From Blastomyces gilchristii SLH14081 (lineage: Eukaryota > Ascomycota > Eurotiomycetes > Onygenales > Ajellomycetaceae): 64,000 nt of DNA. Position 1 is the stretch's first letter. The number at the start of each line of letters is the position of its first letter. Shown piece after piece: positions 47,861 through 59,934 of the stretch. The DNA lies in the NCBI RefSeq assembly GCF_000003855.2, contig NW_003101682.1, positions 4,995,747 to 5,059,746 of the forward strand, written 5' to 3'. Under the pieces are notes generated by a model. It did not search any database and was not told where the DNA came from. It saw nothing but the letters and a program-made list of their open reading frames with translations. A program made the translations under genes and the position numbers.

Positions 47861-48971
47861 GGGAAATTTCCCCTAACACAGGGTAGGAATTATCATAGAT
47901 AGCCTGTCTGGCTCGGGATATTCATCAAGCTTCGCGAGGCGAGGCGGGGCGGGGCGGGGTTGCGAGGAGATAGACAGCCCGGAGAATTTTGAAGGATAAA
48001 AAGGAGGGAATATAAGCCCTGTGTCGCGTTGGCGGAGGGTATTTCCCGGTATCTGTAGAGAAACGGCTCCGTTGTCATCATCGGTCTGCGCGTTATCCAT
48101 CCCCTGGATTGAATGAAGGTAGTCTTTCCCTTGAAAATGACATAGTCTCAGAGCTGATGAGAGGTAGTTATCCAGTCAAATCACGGAATGACCAACAGCT
48201 CGCCTCTCATTATATCTGTTGTTCACATTGCTTCATTTTTCAATCATGAGAGCATTTTCATCATACCATGTACACTTTCTGCTGCTTCGCTTCATCTTAC
48301 ATATGAATTTTCTCATGAAAGTTCTGCAAATGTTAGAATAAAAAGTTATCCAAGTACCCTCAACTTGCAATATCAGTTAGTTAGTCAGGGGTGACACAAA
48401 CACTCAGATCTCGCAGTGCTGATTCAAACAATTTTGAAGACGTGCTGAAGTTAGGTACACTTCTGGCTAGCGTTATCTTCACTGTGGATGCTTTATCTCT
48501 CACAGAGTCACAGGATGCCTTTCTTATTGTTTATGGCATGATCCCTGAAGGCAAGGAACTCTATAGATGAGATGAACGAAACCCTAGAAGCGAGATGCGC
48601 CCGCTCTGGTGCGCTTGGCGCGTTCATTTAAGCGAGCAAACTCTGCCTCGGCAGGTACCGTACCACCCGCCTTCGAGGTTCCACGGGTTATTCTAGTAAG
48701 GTTAGGCTGGGTGGGACGGAATAAATATCTTGGACCGGCCCATACCCAGCCCCTAATAATAAATATCTTTCTCCTCCTTTCTCATCGTAGTAGTAAAAAT
48801 CCCCTCATCATTTCAAGCCAATATATATGAACAGGACAAATGTATGAGCAGTTGAAATAGTATATACACTTCTAAAGATCTATGCTGAGGAAGACAGATG
48901 AGATATGGTTAACACCTATAAATGATGCGAATTAAATACGAGAAGAGAAAGGGGGAAGGCGAAACAGATAT

Positions 48972-51818
48972 CTATAAACCCAATCCGCGAACAAGCAACC
49001 ACAAAACCAACGGCACCACAACATTATCATTCCCACCCGTCAAGACTGCTTCCATGCAACTTGACCCTAGCGCCGCAAGGATAGATTTAGCGACGATGAC
49101 AGCCCAGCCCCTCGATGTCGCCATCGTTGGCCAGGATGCGGATATCAACTGAGACATCGGCACGGACACTGAACGATCCCACCCCCCGACAATCAACCAA
49201 ACGCGCGCCGCCAGTATGCCCACAAAAACGGCGAGTGCAAAGGCCATACTGCCCTCGATACTCTTCCCGCCACCCCAGAACCACTTATGTCGGCCATATC
49301 GTCGCCCCACCACAGACGCTGCAGCGTCACCCATGCCGACGCATATAACCCCGCTGACCATGCTCAGATCCCGCGTCTCTACATCCCATCCCTCCCAGGG
49401 AGGGCTGCCAGTGCGAGGGATCCCAGCAAGAGAAAGCCAGAGTGGAACGGCGCAGCCAATAAGGAGGAAGATGTGGGAAACAATGACTGGGCCGCGATGG
49501 TCGCGCCCATCTACGTAAGGTGCAAGGAAGTATGTGAGCGGCTTTGAGATTGGTGGTAACTGCGAGGCTCGGAATAGATCCAGTAAGAGGAAAACGGCTA
49601 GGACGAGGGCCAGAGCAAGTGCTGTGAATGTAGGGTCGATGAAGGTGGCTGGCAGGAACATCAGGACCATCATTCCATGGAAGACTTTGCGTCGAGTGTC
49701 TACCTCAACGGGCCCGTTGAGACGAATCACTAACGCCAATCCTACCACAATCACAAGCGCACAATAACAAGAGATCAGGAGGCGGGTATTTGCCTCTCCG
49801 AGAGTATCTCGCCGGAGATGCTCCACCCATCCCAGACGACATGATTTGTGGTCCAACTCTGGATCGAGTAAAGGTGGTATTCGTACCCAATTCTCCAGAT
49901 TGGCTTTTACGATCTGAAACCTGAAGGACGGGATGTTGCCAAACAGATATCCAATTGCCCACCCGAAGGGCTCATTCCCATGAAGTGCATTCCGCCCAAC
50001 ATATCTTCTCACAGGCAACAAAATTATAAATAAAGTCGCCGCGTAGGTATATAGTGCATATGCCCACTTTCGCACTCGGGCCTGTGCCGCGGTAAGTGAG
50101 AGGAATGATTTGACATTCGGCGTCACTAATCGTTTGCGCCGGCCACTAGGCGTAATTTTAACAGAATCATCCCCGTCGCCATCGTCAATGGTCGACGATT
50201 GACGACGGTAGCTGTGAGTAGATTTCTGTTGCGTATTCGTAGTTTCTTGGAGTGAACTACCATTCTTTGATCGGACATTGTCCAATGGAACTGGGTGAAT
50301 GGGAGGAGCCGCGGTTCGATCATCAGACATCTTAGCAACATTAGCTTGCTTAAAACCGTAGTTGCTTTGGCTTCTCGTGCCCTTGGTCAGTGTAAGTCCG
50401 CTGACAGGTACATCGCTCTCGGGCAACACCTCCCCGTCATGGCCACCATGACTGAGTCTGTAGCAGATGCTATGATCAAGCATCTTAAGAAGACTCCTCG
50501 ACTTGTTGTCTCTACTAGGTGACCGACGGAATTTCCAAGACGGTATTCTTGCTAATGTAACCTCCCAGCGCAGGACATGTTGACATAGGGCAAGCATACA
50601 AATCCCACCAAGCCACAGTAGCGCCTTCAGAATTTCCCCTTGGGGTGAGCTAGCAAAGAGCAGGATGTTAATGAGTCCTGTAGCAAGGAGCTGCAACTCG
50701 GTAGGCAATAAACTAGTTGTGGAAAGAAAATGCAATGTTGTTACAAGCGCCTGGTGTAAGGGGAAAATAAGAAGCAGTAGCTCCGGGTTGAGGCCCTGAA
50801 ATGCCTCAGAGCTTCGTGACGGGATATCCGAGATGATAACTGGCAGAATGGTAATCGCCCAATGTGCGATGATGAAGTCATGCCGTACATTGTAGAAGGG
50901 TATAACGGGAGAAGGTATCGAAGAAAGTCCGAGTATTATATTTGGTAATATTGACGTCTGATGATTGTGTACCAGCGACAACGCAATTAGCACAGGGAGG
51001 AGAACGGGGTATATTAGAGGAGCGGGATCGAGATTCGTCGAGAATGGGAAGGCCGCAATAGCTTTCCAACTGCGCCGTCGAAAACCATGCGTAGAAATTT
51101 GAAAAGGGTATATCAAGTAAAGTACAAGAATCGTAATCGAAAATGTCAAAAGCTCTAAATGAGCAGAACACAATATCAGCACCTCTAGCACTTGTCAAAA
51201 AATAAACAAACAAATAAATAAATACATAAATAATGACAGATACGTACCTCTATTCCAAGCTCTAGCAGCGAATCTTACATCGTTCCCAAAATATACCGTC
51301 GCGGCCACAGCAAGTACCAGCACCGTCTCAAACAGCCTTCGTAGAACTTCGATGCGGTTCCGCCTAGCCACCTGGGCCAGGGCATCTTCCTCATCGCCAT
51401 CCGCAGCCTCACCCGAATCTCTTCTCGAAGCCGCTGACCTCGACCTCCTGAAAGCATACCATAACCGCTCTGCCGTCGACTCCGCACCCGTCTCCTGGCC
51501 ACTCCCTCGTCCAGCACTCAGGTTGTGTCTAGGTCGCGCCCGGGGCGCCGGCAAGCCTTTCAAAAACCCCGTGCTCTCATCGTCCGCCTCCGTTCCACTT
51601 TCACTAGAAGTCCTAGACGATTTTCTCCACGAGGAAGTATAGTGGTTGCCACGTTCACCGTTGCCTGTCGGGGTGAGGAGGCCGGGTCCGTGGCGATGGT
51701 AAGGGTGCGGCGATCGTGAAAGTTGCCGTCGTGAGCTCAGCGCTGAAGCAGCTATAGGTGAGGGATCATGGTTTTCATGGCTTTCGTCATTTCCTCTGTC
51801 GGCGACTTGGGTTGCCAT
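48972..51818 (-). CDS. SEC59: Dolichol kinase (SEC59 family)
   Basis: Exons 51818-51248 and 51184-48972 with a 63-bp intron (GTACGT...GCTAG) that joins in frame to read WNREVLILC; 927 residues. The N-terminal ~160 residues are Ser/Arg-rich and disordered. The rest is a polytopic membrane protein with many hydrophobic segments. The C-terminal third holds the CTP-dependent kinase signature: DTRRKVFHGMMV, SGVICVGMGDAAASVVGRRYG and KSIEGS, the CTP-binding region of dolichol kinases. It phosphorylates dolichol on the ER membrane to supply dolichyl phosphate for N-glycosylation, O-mannosylation and GPI anchors. Yeast Sec59 is much shorter (about 520 residues); extra length here comes from the N-terminal extension and a hydrophilic insert (about residues 400-530). 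Confidence 0.94.
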
Positions 51819-52283
51819 ATCATTCTGGTCGAGTATTGGGTTTGGAAGAGCTGGGAGCGATCACCCTCACGCCATAGCTGGTTGGAGCTCGCTGTGACGT
51901 CGAGAGAAAAAACGGCGGTGCGTGACCGGAATTGTCAATCAACAACCCGGATAATATTTAAATAACTTGGTAGAACCCACCTTACGTCATCTGTAGTGGT
52001 TCATTGTGGACAGAAACCTGTTTTTTGCATCTCGATATCGTCATCATCAACCGCCATGTTTTTCCCTCGTGTTTTATACTTGTTATTAGGGCGCTACTTT
52101 CGGTAACATGCATATCAGCAGTTGGCTCTACAGAGTAGTTATAGGACATGGAGTAAATTCCTTTTGATTTCATTGGCGTTCCTACTCTCCAAGCAGTATA
52201 GCAATCAAATTTTCAAATATACAGCCGTAACTAGTTTCAAATTGATCGTTGAAATGGTCATAATAATGCAATCCAAAATATTT
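51819..52283. other. Short intergenic region (dolichol kinase promoter side)
   Basis: Lies between the DPH6 stop and the dolichol kinase ATG. TGACGTC at about 51,895-51,901 resembles a bZIP/CRE half-palindrome, but one occurrence is weak evidence. Confidence 0.4.
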
Positions 52284-54878
52284 TCACCCCTTCAAGCGAA
52301 TATGAACCACAATACCCGCGGCAAGTTTCAACGCCCTTGGGCCCCAGACAGATGTAGCTGGGACGATCTGCCCCAGCTGCCCAACACTCCCATCCAGGGG
52401 ATAAGAGGTATATACCGTCGAATTAACATGATCGATGGTCTCGCCATGCACATCAATTTCTCTCGCTTTCACGAAATCTATCGCGTCCCGTATGCTCACT
52501 TCCAAATCATGGGTTGGTTGTCCCGCGGTGCCGTCTTGTACCCCTATATAATAACACGACCCAAAACCGGTGCCTTGTGACCGGCTTAATGTCCATGACC
52601 CATTGCGTTGTGTTTCCTTAGACGTAGTTAGTTGATCTGACCTTGTCCCCAAACCCTGCCACTCAATATCAACTGCACGTGGTAGCGCCGCGACCTGCAC
52701 CGCGAAAAACGGCGGAGTGCAAACGGATCCCCTGACGATATCGAAATTTGGCAGGTTTTTTTTCACATCCGCTGCGGAATACTTCCCTAGACCCCGCTGG
52801 TTTCCATATTTGAGGTCCCAACTATCAAATCCAGGCGGTTCCTCGTCATCCTCGTCCTCCTCTCCAGCCTTCAGGGATGACGGATCGCGGTTCATATGCT
52901 CCCAGATATCCCACGCCAGCTTAGCCTTTGCGGGGATATTCTCATCCCCAGCTAGAAGCGCCACGGCCCCCAACCACCAGTCCACCTCCATGACTCTCCC
53001 AATCCGCCACAAATGTTGCAAGGATAATACCAAACGAGATACAAATGGATTAAACCAGCCGCTGCTCTCCTCCGTTGGAGCAGGGTTGTATATTTCCATC
53101 GACCCAGGTTCCAGGGGTATCTGCCCCGCAACATATACTAGCCCGCCATCGTGATCAATCCTTCCATGTTTGTGTAGCGGGATGCACTGTGCTTGTGAAT
53201 ATGGCCCTATATTTGCTGGGGCCCAGTAAGAACGTGACTGGACGTGTAAGCCCAATCTACACTCGCGCAGCAGCATATCTATGACGAAAGACGCGAGGAC
53301 GTCCACACCAGGAGGCATGTTATCGCCGCATGCCACAGTTACTCTGGCAGGGGGTTTCGGTTTGGTAAATAGAGAAGCGTAAATGGGGTTTATTAGAGTG
53401 AAGTCGTCCATTGATCGTAGGAGGACGGTGGTAAATACAATGTCCGCGGTAGTTGTGGGGCGTCTAGTTCCAGTAGTTGTTGAGGTAGCTTGTAGCAAAA
53501 TCGTCTCGAGCTTTCGTGCGATAGCTTCCATCTGATTCCCCGCCCCAGGACCAACTTCAGGGGCGGAGAGGTTCGAGATAGTCCATACATTTTCTCCCTT
53601 GATTTGACACACAGCCACCTTCCGGCTCTCTTCATCACCGTAATTACCATGTAACCTGTGATCCTGGACCTCTTCTTCTCGAACATCCTCATACTCCCCC
53701 CCGCGCAGAAGCATTTCATCCAAAAGTTCCTTAAACCCGGCATCAAACAGCTGCGGCACCCTCACCAACCTCAAACCCCCATCATCATCATCATCATCCC
53801 CGCCCCTTTCATCCTTCCGCACGCACGTAGCCCCCCGAATCCTCACAGCAGCCACACCCCCCTCCCCAACCCTCCTCTCAATCCTCTCAACCACAATCCT
53901 CCCCTTCCACAAAACCCCCGGCCCATCCAACGCAATAGTCTCATACTCCCCACCCTCCCCCAACACCGCCCCCGCCACCTCCCCTTCCCCCACAAACCTT
54001 CCCATCCCCCGCACCAACCCCCTCCTCACCACCCCGCCTTCCCCATCCGCCCTCCCCGCAACATCCCCCCACAAATCATCCACATCCAACCCTCCACTAG
54101 AAATCTTGATAATCCGCGCCTCACAACCGCACGCGGCCATGTCGTCCAACAGCCCCGCGACAGCTGCGGGGGAGTTGGCTGGCACCAACTCACGCTCCAC
54201 CGGCGGTGGGAGGGTCGGATACATCCACAGCCAAGCTAGGGGGGTCAGTCCCAGACGACTAGCGACATTCTCGACTCGTGTGCGCTGGTAGGTGGAGAGG
54301 ATGGCGCCGGCGCAGACGGCGTTGGCGGTTGGGTGGGCCTTGAGGACCCGTTGGAGGAGGTGGAAGATGGATTCGGTTTCGTCTGTTGCTGTTGTTGCTG
54401 CTGCTGCTGATGATGAAGGTGGTGACGGTGAGGGTGGCTGGTAGTCTCGCGAGGTGTTGAGGGCCGTGCCGTGGATCGGGGCGCGGTAGAGCGGAATATC
54501 CAGGGCATATTGGTAGAGGGGAATTATGCTGTGGCCGACTGTTTGGTACATGTAGCTATGGAGGTCTTCTTCCTCTTCCTCTTCCTCTTCTCCCCACTGA
54601 CCAATCTCCCCATTGCCATTCACTTCCTGACCCCCCACTCTACCCTTCTGCACAACATCCCCATCCTGATCATCGCATTGCAATGACCCCGTAGTTACAT
54701 ATGCATCATAATTGGCACTGCGTTTCGGCCGCAAGGGCGGATGGAGGTTCGCGAGCGCAACGACCTTGTGTCCATTTTTGAGACAGTGAAGGATGACGTA
54801 GAGAGAGTCCTTGCCGCCTGATATCAGGGCAATGACATTGAGCTGTTTCTGCTGCTGCTGCTGTTGTTGTTGGGGCAT
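52284..54878 (-). CDS. DPH6: Diphthine-ammonia ligase (DPH6), ATP-binding domain fused to two YjgF/RidA-like domains
   Basis: A single exon of 864 residues. After a polyglutamine start comes the PP-loop ATP pyrophosphatase motif SGGKDS (about residues 20-25) with HKVVALANLHPP, and the ATP_bind_4 domain motifs ending in GEGGEYET. Two YjgF/YER057c-like domains follow; the first includes YWAPANIGPYSQAQ and YVAGQIPLEPG. This three-part layout is that of yeast Dph6 (YLR143w), which performs the last amidation step making diphthamide on elongation factor 2, the residue modified by diphtheria toxin. Acidic (EEEEEEEED), low-complexity inserts lengthen the protein beyond the yeast form (685 residues). 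It is cytosolic. Confidence 0.95.
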   Translation of the reverse strand: MPQQQQQQQQKQLNVIALISGGKDSLYVILHCLKNGHKVVALANLHPPLRPKRSANYDAYVTTGSLQCDDQDGDVVQKGRVGGQEVNGNGEIGQWGEEEEEEEEDLHSYMYQTVGHSIIPLYQYALDIPLYRAPIHGTALNTSRDYQPPSPSPPSSSAAAATTATDETESIFHLLQRVLKAHPTANAVCAGAILSTYQRTRVENVASRLGLTPLAWLWMYPTLPPPVERELVPANSPAAVAGLLDDMAACGCEARIIKISSGGLDVDDLWGDVAGRADGEGGVVRRGLVRGMGRFVGEGEVAGAVLGEGGEYETIALDGPGVLWKGRIVVERIERRVGEGGVAAVRIRGATCVRKDERGGDDDDDDGGLRLVRVPQLFDAGFKELLDEMLLRGGEYEDVREEEVQDHRLHGNYGDEESRKVAVCQIKGENVWTISNLSAPEVGPGAGNQMEAIARKLETILLQATSTTTGTRRPTTTADIVFTTVLLRSMDDFTLINPIYASLFTKPKPPARVTVACGDNMPPGVDVLASFVIDMLLRECRLGLHVQSRSYWAPANIGPYSQAQCIPLHKHGRIDHDGGLVYVAGQIPLEPGSMEIYNPAPTEESSGWFNPFVSRLVLSLQHLWRIGRVMEVDWWLGAVALLAGDENIPAKAKLAWDIWEHMNRDPSSLKAGEEDEDDEEPPGFDSWDLKYGNQRGLGKYSAADVKKNLPNFDIVRGSVCTPPFFAVQVAALPRAVDIEWQGLGTRSDQLTTSKETQRNGSWTLSRSQGTGFGSCYYIGVQDGTAGQPTHDLEVSIRDAIDFVKAREIDVHGETIDHVNSTVYTSYPLDGSVGQLGQIVPATSVWGPRALKLAAGIVVHIRLKG

Positions 54879-57193
54879 GGTAAAAAATCTTGAATCAGGT
54901 CCAGTTCAGGGGGAACAGAAAGTGACCAGGGCAAGGCGTGCAGCCGATAAAGAAAGACCCTTGGTCTGATCAGATAGATATCCAGGAATCCAGGAATACA
55001 GTTGTTCTCAACGCAACATAAACAGAAATACAACTGAAAGTAGAACTAAGACCATCCTTTTCACTCAGGTTTGCTTTTCACCTAGGAAACTCAACGTAGC
55101 AACTACGTACACATCTTGTTCCTCTTCTTTTTCTGTGCTTGTCGTTTTCATTCAACAAGAGAATAAACACTGGTCAGAATATTTTTCTACTCCCAATGAA
55201 GCCGGCCAGGTTTGAACGGTGTAAATGTACATGTACATATACAGCACATACGTCTGTCTGGCTGGGAGAAGTTGGCGAGGCGAGGGGCGAGTTGGTCAAC
55301 CTTTGGTAGGGTAACTAGCTTAATAAGCACCGACCAGGAAGACGGCTTTCAACCACCATATCAGCTCAATAACGTTGAATTCATTGACATTTAATTTCAT
55401 CTGGTCTAAAGCTGAACACATAATAGATGTCTCTGTTCAGATACAGATGCAGATATATATTAATATATATATAATATATTGAATATTTTTCACTAATATA
55501 TTGCGTGTGTGATGCATGACTGTGTGATATATTTTCATGTCATTCTGCACATTCAAACAAGAGATATAGTAGTTAATAAGAAAAAGCAAGGAAAATAGAA
55601 AAATAGACAAAAGAAAGAAATATGGAACATGAAATGAAATAAATATAAATTCTCTTCTCACTTCTGTTTGTCTCTATCTTCTACAGAATGTCACACGAAT
55701 ACAGCAGAGAAATAAAAGTGAGAGAGAGAGGGAGAAGAGTGAAAGACAAGAGAATATAGAAAGAAGTCATTTCATCTTTTTTTTTTCCGACTTTCTTTAT
55801 TTTTCGTGGGTGGATTTCATTGATATATGAGGATTTGAGAGGATTGAGTAAATGGTAAAGGAAATAGCAGAATATGATTTTTTAAAAACAAGAGTAAAAA
55901 AGGGCGATACACCTGATATAGCTGATATAACACATGGGGCAGGGGTGTTACATTTAGTGTGGATATATTAAAAATTGACAGATTTCAAAAAAAAGGGGGA
56001 GGGGGGAGGAGAGAGAACAAATGAAAATTTGATAAATGCCTTTGAAATAGTTTATCATGTTGTTCGTGACCAGCACCTAGAAACATGACAAATGAAAATT
56101 GGGAATGGTGAAAGGAAGATATAGAAACATATATAGGAAAAATATGAGATGAGATGAGACAAGGAAAGGGAAAAAGAGAAAAGACAAATCTGAGAACCAT
56201 GGCCCTGAAAATGAGATAGAACCAGGAGAAAAGTGGAAGAAAAAGGGGTTGGGTATTTTTCCATCCAGAAGTAACTTGGCCCTTGGGGGGAACAAAAGGG
56301 ATAGATGAAAACAATAAGATCCAAGAGGAAGAACAGTAATAATTAATACAGCAAGAGGGAGTTCAAAGGAAGAAGAAAGGAAAGATAACGAGAAAGATAA
56401 AAGAAACGACTAAATTTATACCAAAACGAGAAACGCAGACAAAATGCAAAGATTGCTTTGGGAGGTTTCTTTAAAACATCTGATCACCCACCACCCCCTT
56501 ATTTCCTAACCCTCTTTCTTGCGCACACGCACATACCAATAACCAAAGGACAGCAAAGCTGTATCGTGGCAGGGAATGACAATCCATCCACGCATGGTTT
56601 GTGACACCTTCCTCTCTGCCCTGCTTCTTTGCTTCCTTCCTGCGTCCCCCGCTCTCAATGCCCTATGACGAAATCCGGGCGAGGAATGTTTATCGATCGG
56701 ATTAGCGTTAAGGGTGGAAAATTATTGTCGAGTCGACGGAAAATTATATATAGAACCCAAAAATGAAAACATCCAATAGGAAGGAAATGTCTCACGATGA
56801 CCCCTAACACACACCTTACCCAAAAAAGGAGAATAAAAATTAAATAAATAAATTATCCCACGACGCCAGTAAACAGCAAGTAGAATTAGTCACACCAATG
56901 TAAGGAGAAGAGGGAAAATGTTTATGAGGGAGTTTTTCCTTTTCAAGAGATATCAAACTCCAACAAGGTCCAAAGACCAATGCATGCATGCCTGAGATCT
57001 ATTATACGGGATATGTAGAAGGAGGGAGGACTTGATGAGGTATAAGAAAATATGTAATCTCCTGGTCGCATGGCAATCGTAGCGCCCGGCTCCTAGCAAT
57101 CAGCCGGGAGAAGGGCGGACAGATGGGTTTTTTTTTTTTTTGCTCTTTTTATAGACACAAAAAGTATTTAAAAAAAGACGGAGAGCAAAGAGA
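54879..57193. other. Intergenic region between DPH6 and the C2H2 regulator
   Basis: It holds the DPH6 promoter (right of 54,878) and a probably long 3' UTR of the zinc-finger gene. Much of 55,550-56,450 is purine-rich (GA/AAG) on the plus strand. No gene, tRNA or repeat family was recognised. Confidence 0.5.
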
Positions 57194-59031
57194 TTACGCG
57201 GATTCCTCCCTCTTGCGCTTCTTGATGGGCCGTTTGCGATCGGGGAATGGTGTTGGTGACATGCCATTGTCGGAGGACGATTCACTGGTGGTGGACTTGT
57301 TGGCGGCGGCCTGGGCAGCCTCGTACAGCACCGCTCCTAGCGCGCCGGCGTCTTGGTCATCGTAGGGCGAGCCGCTGTCGGTATGCATGTCGCGTGTGTC
57401 TAGGACACCCATGACAATCGCGCCACCGCCATGTGTGCGGGCGTGTTGGGCGAGGTTGTCGCTGCGGGAAAACTTCTTGCCACACTCGTGACATTCAAAC
57501 GGTTTGTCTTGGGTATGGAGTGATCTGTAGTGGCGCTTGAGGTGTTCCTGGCGACGGAAGCGACGAGAACATAGTGTGCAGACGAAGGTTTTGGAGGGAT
57601 CTTCCGTAAGAGATTGCTTTCGGCCGCGACGGTTGACAGGGACCACAGGGGCAGGGATGGTGGCATCGGAGGTGTTTGACGTTTGCAGGTTACTCTCGGA
57701 GGTCTCCTTTGTAGGGGCGTCATTTGTCTGGTGTTGTTGCTGTTGCTGTTGCTGTTGCTGCTGGGTAGAGGAGGTAGATTCACCAAGTGTGTGGGTGCCA
57801 TTGGTGTTGCCGTTCGCATTACTGCCACGGCTGTTGACATTGGCCTGGGCAGCCTTGATGATGGAGCCAAGGGTATCCGAGTCGCTGTCAGAGGACGACG
57901 GGCGCTTGACCTGTTTGCGCGGGGTCAAGCGCTTCTTCGTCCTCATGTCACCGGTCGCCAGGGTGGAGGTGGTGGTGGGGGTGGACTCCGGTTCTGGCAG
58001 CTCAGAGGGCAGGAGAGGCAAGCCAGAGCGAGCGAATAAATCCTCGTCGTCAAAGTCCTCGAGACTCTGCTCACTGACGAGATCGTCGGCGTCGGGAGAG
58101 TAGGAAGCGACGCGTCGACGTTTGTCACCGAGGAAGAAAGTATTTTCGGTCGGGGTAAAGTCGACGATGTCGTTGACGAATTCGTCCTCGGAATCGAGGT
58201 CAGAAAAGCTGTCAAACGACGGCAGGCTACCCAGGGTATCGTCAGTGTGGTCAGCGGAGTCGCTCAGGGAGGTGTGCGACAGATGATGCGGCAAGGAATT
58301 AGTTTCGGCACCCAGGTTAAATTTGTGGGCCTCGTGGTCGGGGTGGAGATCGTCGGGATGGTGGGAGGGCGACGACAGCGAGGGCAAGGGAGGGAAATCG
58401 GACGAGGAGGAGGACTGGGCGGAGGATTCGACGGTGAGCTGGCGAGGATCGCAGAAGTCGGAGCTGCAGGGCGGGGGAGGCAGCGAGGCGGGAGGAGGGT
58501 GAGGGTGGTGGTGGTGTTGGTGATGTTGGTGATGGTGATGCAGGAGTAAGGAGGTGAGGACGGGCGAGGGCGAGGGCGAAAGGGAGGGACACGAGTTAGC
58601 GGCCGTGCTAGCGGAGGCCACCCTGGAGAGGACCCTGGACAGCCCAGACTGCAGCCCCTCGCGGTGGCTGGCTCTGGCTGGGCCCTGGATGAACACTGCA
58701 GCACCCGCAACACCACACACGCACAGGTTAGTAAGAGCCAAATTAATTTGCTGGTAAAAAAATAAGTATGCATCCATAGCTGCCAAATTAATTGTAAGGC
58801 GGCAGATATATCGATGTTTTTTATCATTTTTTGGAGGGTTTTTCTCTCCTGCCCTTTTTTGGTTTTCCTTTCGTGTTTTTTTTTGTTTCTTCACCCAACA
58901 AACAACCAGCCAGTCCTTTAAAAAACTTCCCCCGAAACAGACAATGTCTATTTTCCTTGCCAACACAATAAAACAATGCATAGTTCTCATTGAACTACCA
59001 CCAAATATCGGGGGAAAATATAAATTTCTTG

Positions 59032-59063
<32 letters not shown>

Positions 59064-59737
59064 AATTGATGGAACATACCTGGCGTCATCGGAGGGGAAC
59101 TCGACCGTGCCCAGTCAAGATTAGCCAGTATCTCGGTCTGCACATCGCTCTGGCACCCCTCCTTCACTCCTTCAATCGTCTCCAATTGGAAAAAACTCCC
59201 ATTCACCGGCGTGTGCAGCATCCCACAGCTCGATGGCGGGCTGCTCACGGTGCTTCCAGATGACGACAAGGGCGGCGTCGACGGGAAGCCGTAGAGATCG
59301 GTAGTGCCGTTGTTGTCATTGCTATTACCGCACGAGGTGTCCAGGGGAATCAGTGAAGGAAGGTCCTGGTGCAGCACAATACTGGGCTTGAGGTGCAGTG
59401 GTTGCGGTGGTTGCGGTGATGCGGTTGGCGGGGTCATATGCATCGTTCCGTTCAGCAGGCTCATTGCATGGGTCTGGGCTGGGAGGTGGCCGTGGGGGTA
59501 TCCGGCGGGCTTTTCTTGCATGGTTTGTTGCGGGTGCAATGGTTGTTGCTGTTGCTGGATAGCCTGGTTTGGGTAGATTGGCATTTGCCCATTTGGGTGC
59601 TGCTGCTGTTGCATCTCTGAGGGATGCGGCGAGAAGTGGCCGTGTTGCCCATTGTGTGTATCCGGGTCGGGATTGTAATAATAAAAGGGCGAAGGCCCGG
59701 AAACTGGCGCGGCATGCATGGCGTAGGTAGGTTCCAT
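57194..59737 (-). CDS. C2H2 zinc-finger stress transcription factor, MSN2/MSN4 (MsnA/SebA) family
   Basis: Exons 59737-59080 and 58695-57194; the 384-bp intron (GTATGT...TGCAG) removes an A30 tract and joins to MTPVFIQGP. The product is 719 residues. The N-terminus is Gln/Pro/His-rich (SPFYYYNPD, several Q runs). Two adjacent C2H2 fingers lie at residues about 590-642: [24 protein letters not shown] and [23 protein letters not shown], the pair that reads the stress element AGGGG in yeast Msn2/4. The C-terminus ends in a basic cluster [10 protein letters not shown], probably a nuclear localisation signal. It likely activates genes on heat, oxidative or osmotic stress. The ATG at 59737 was chosen because the frame upstream enters a 3' splice site. 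Confidence 0.92.
59032..59061 (+). repeat. Poly(A) tract of 30 within the zinc-finger gene intron
   Basis: On the coding strand this is T30, starting about 19 bases inside the 5' splice site of the 384-bp intron. Length should be treated with caution. Confidence 0.75.
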
Positions 59738-59758
59738 GACGATTGGCGTTTTTGGAGT

Positions 59759-59934
59759 CTGCAAAGGATATCAATCCTATCAGTCTCTCTCGAACAATTG
59801 GCACAAACCAGCTTCCATGTGCGATATGGTTATTATCACCCTTCATTGACCTCCGTATGATACACGCTTTTTTACCTCAACCCTCCCCTAGCTCCCCACC
59901 AACCAAAAGACAACAACACGGACATGCGACTTAC
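59759..59934 (-). other. Probable 5' UTR intron of the zinc-finger gene
   Basis: GTAAGT at 59934-59929 and TTTGCAG at 59765-59759 bracket 176 bp ending 21 bp before the ATG. Both signals are close to consensus. The intron removes an upstream ATG that lies in the leader. Confidence 0.65.

Larger units (their letters stand above)
44160..48971. other. Long (4.8 kb) intergenic region between ATG1 and the dolichol kinase gene
   Basis: It contains the ATG1 promoter and leader and, at its far end, the dolichol kinase 3' UTR. Several G- or C-rich simple repeats occur (listed separately), plus dinucleotide and AAG-type microsatellites near 44,660-44,720. Open frames at about 47,000-47,560 show no recognisable protein signature. 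An unannotated non-coding transcript is possible but not shown. Confidence 0.5.
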
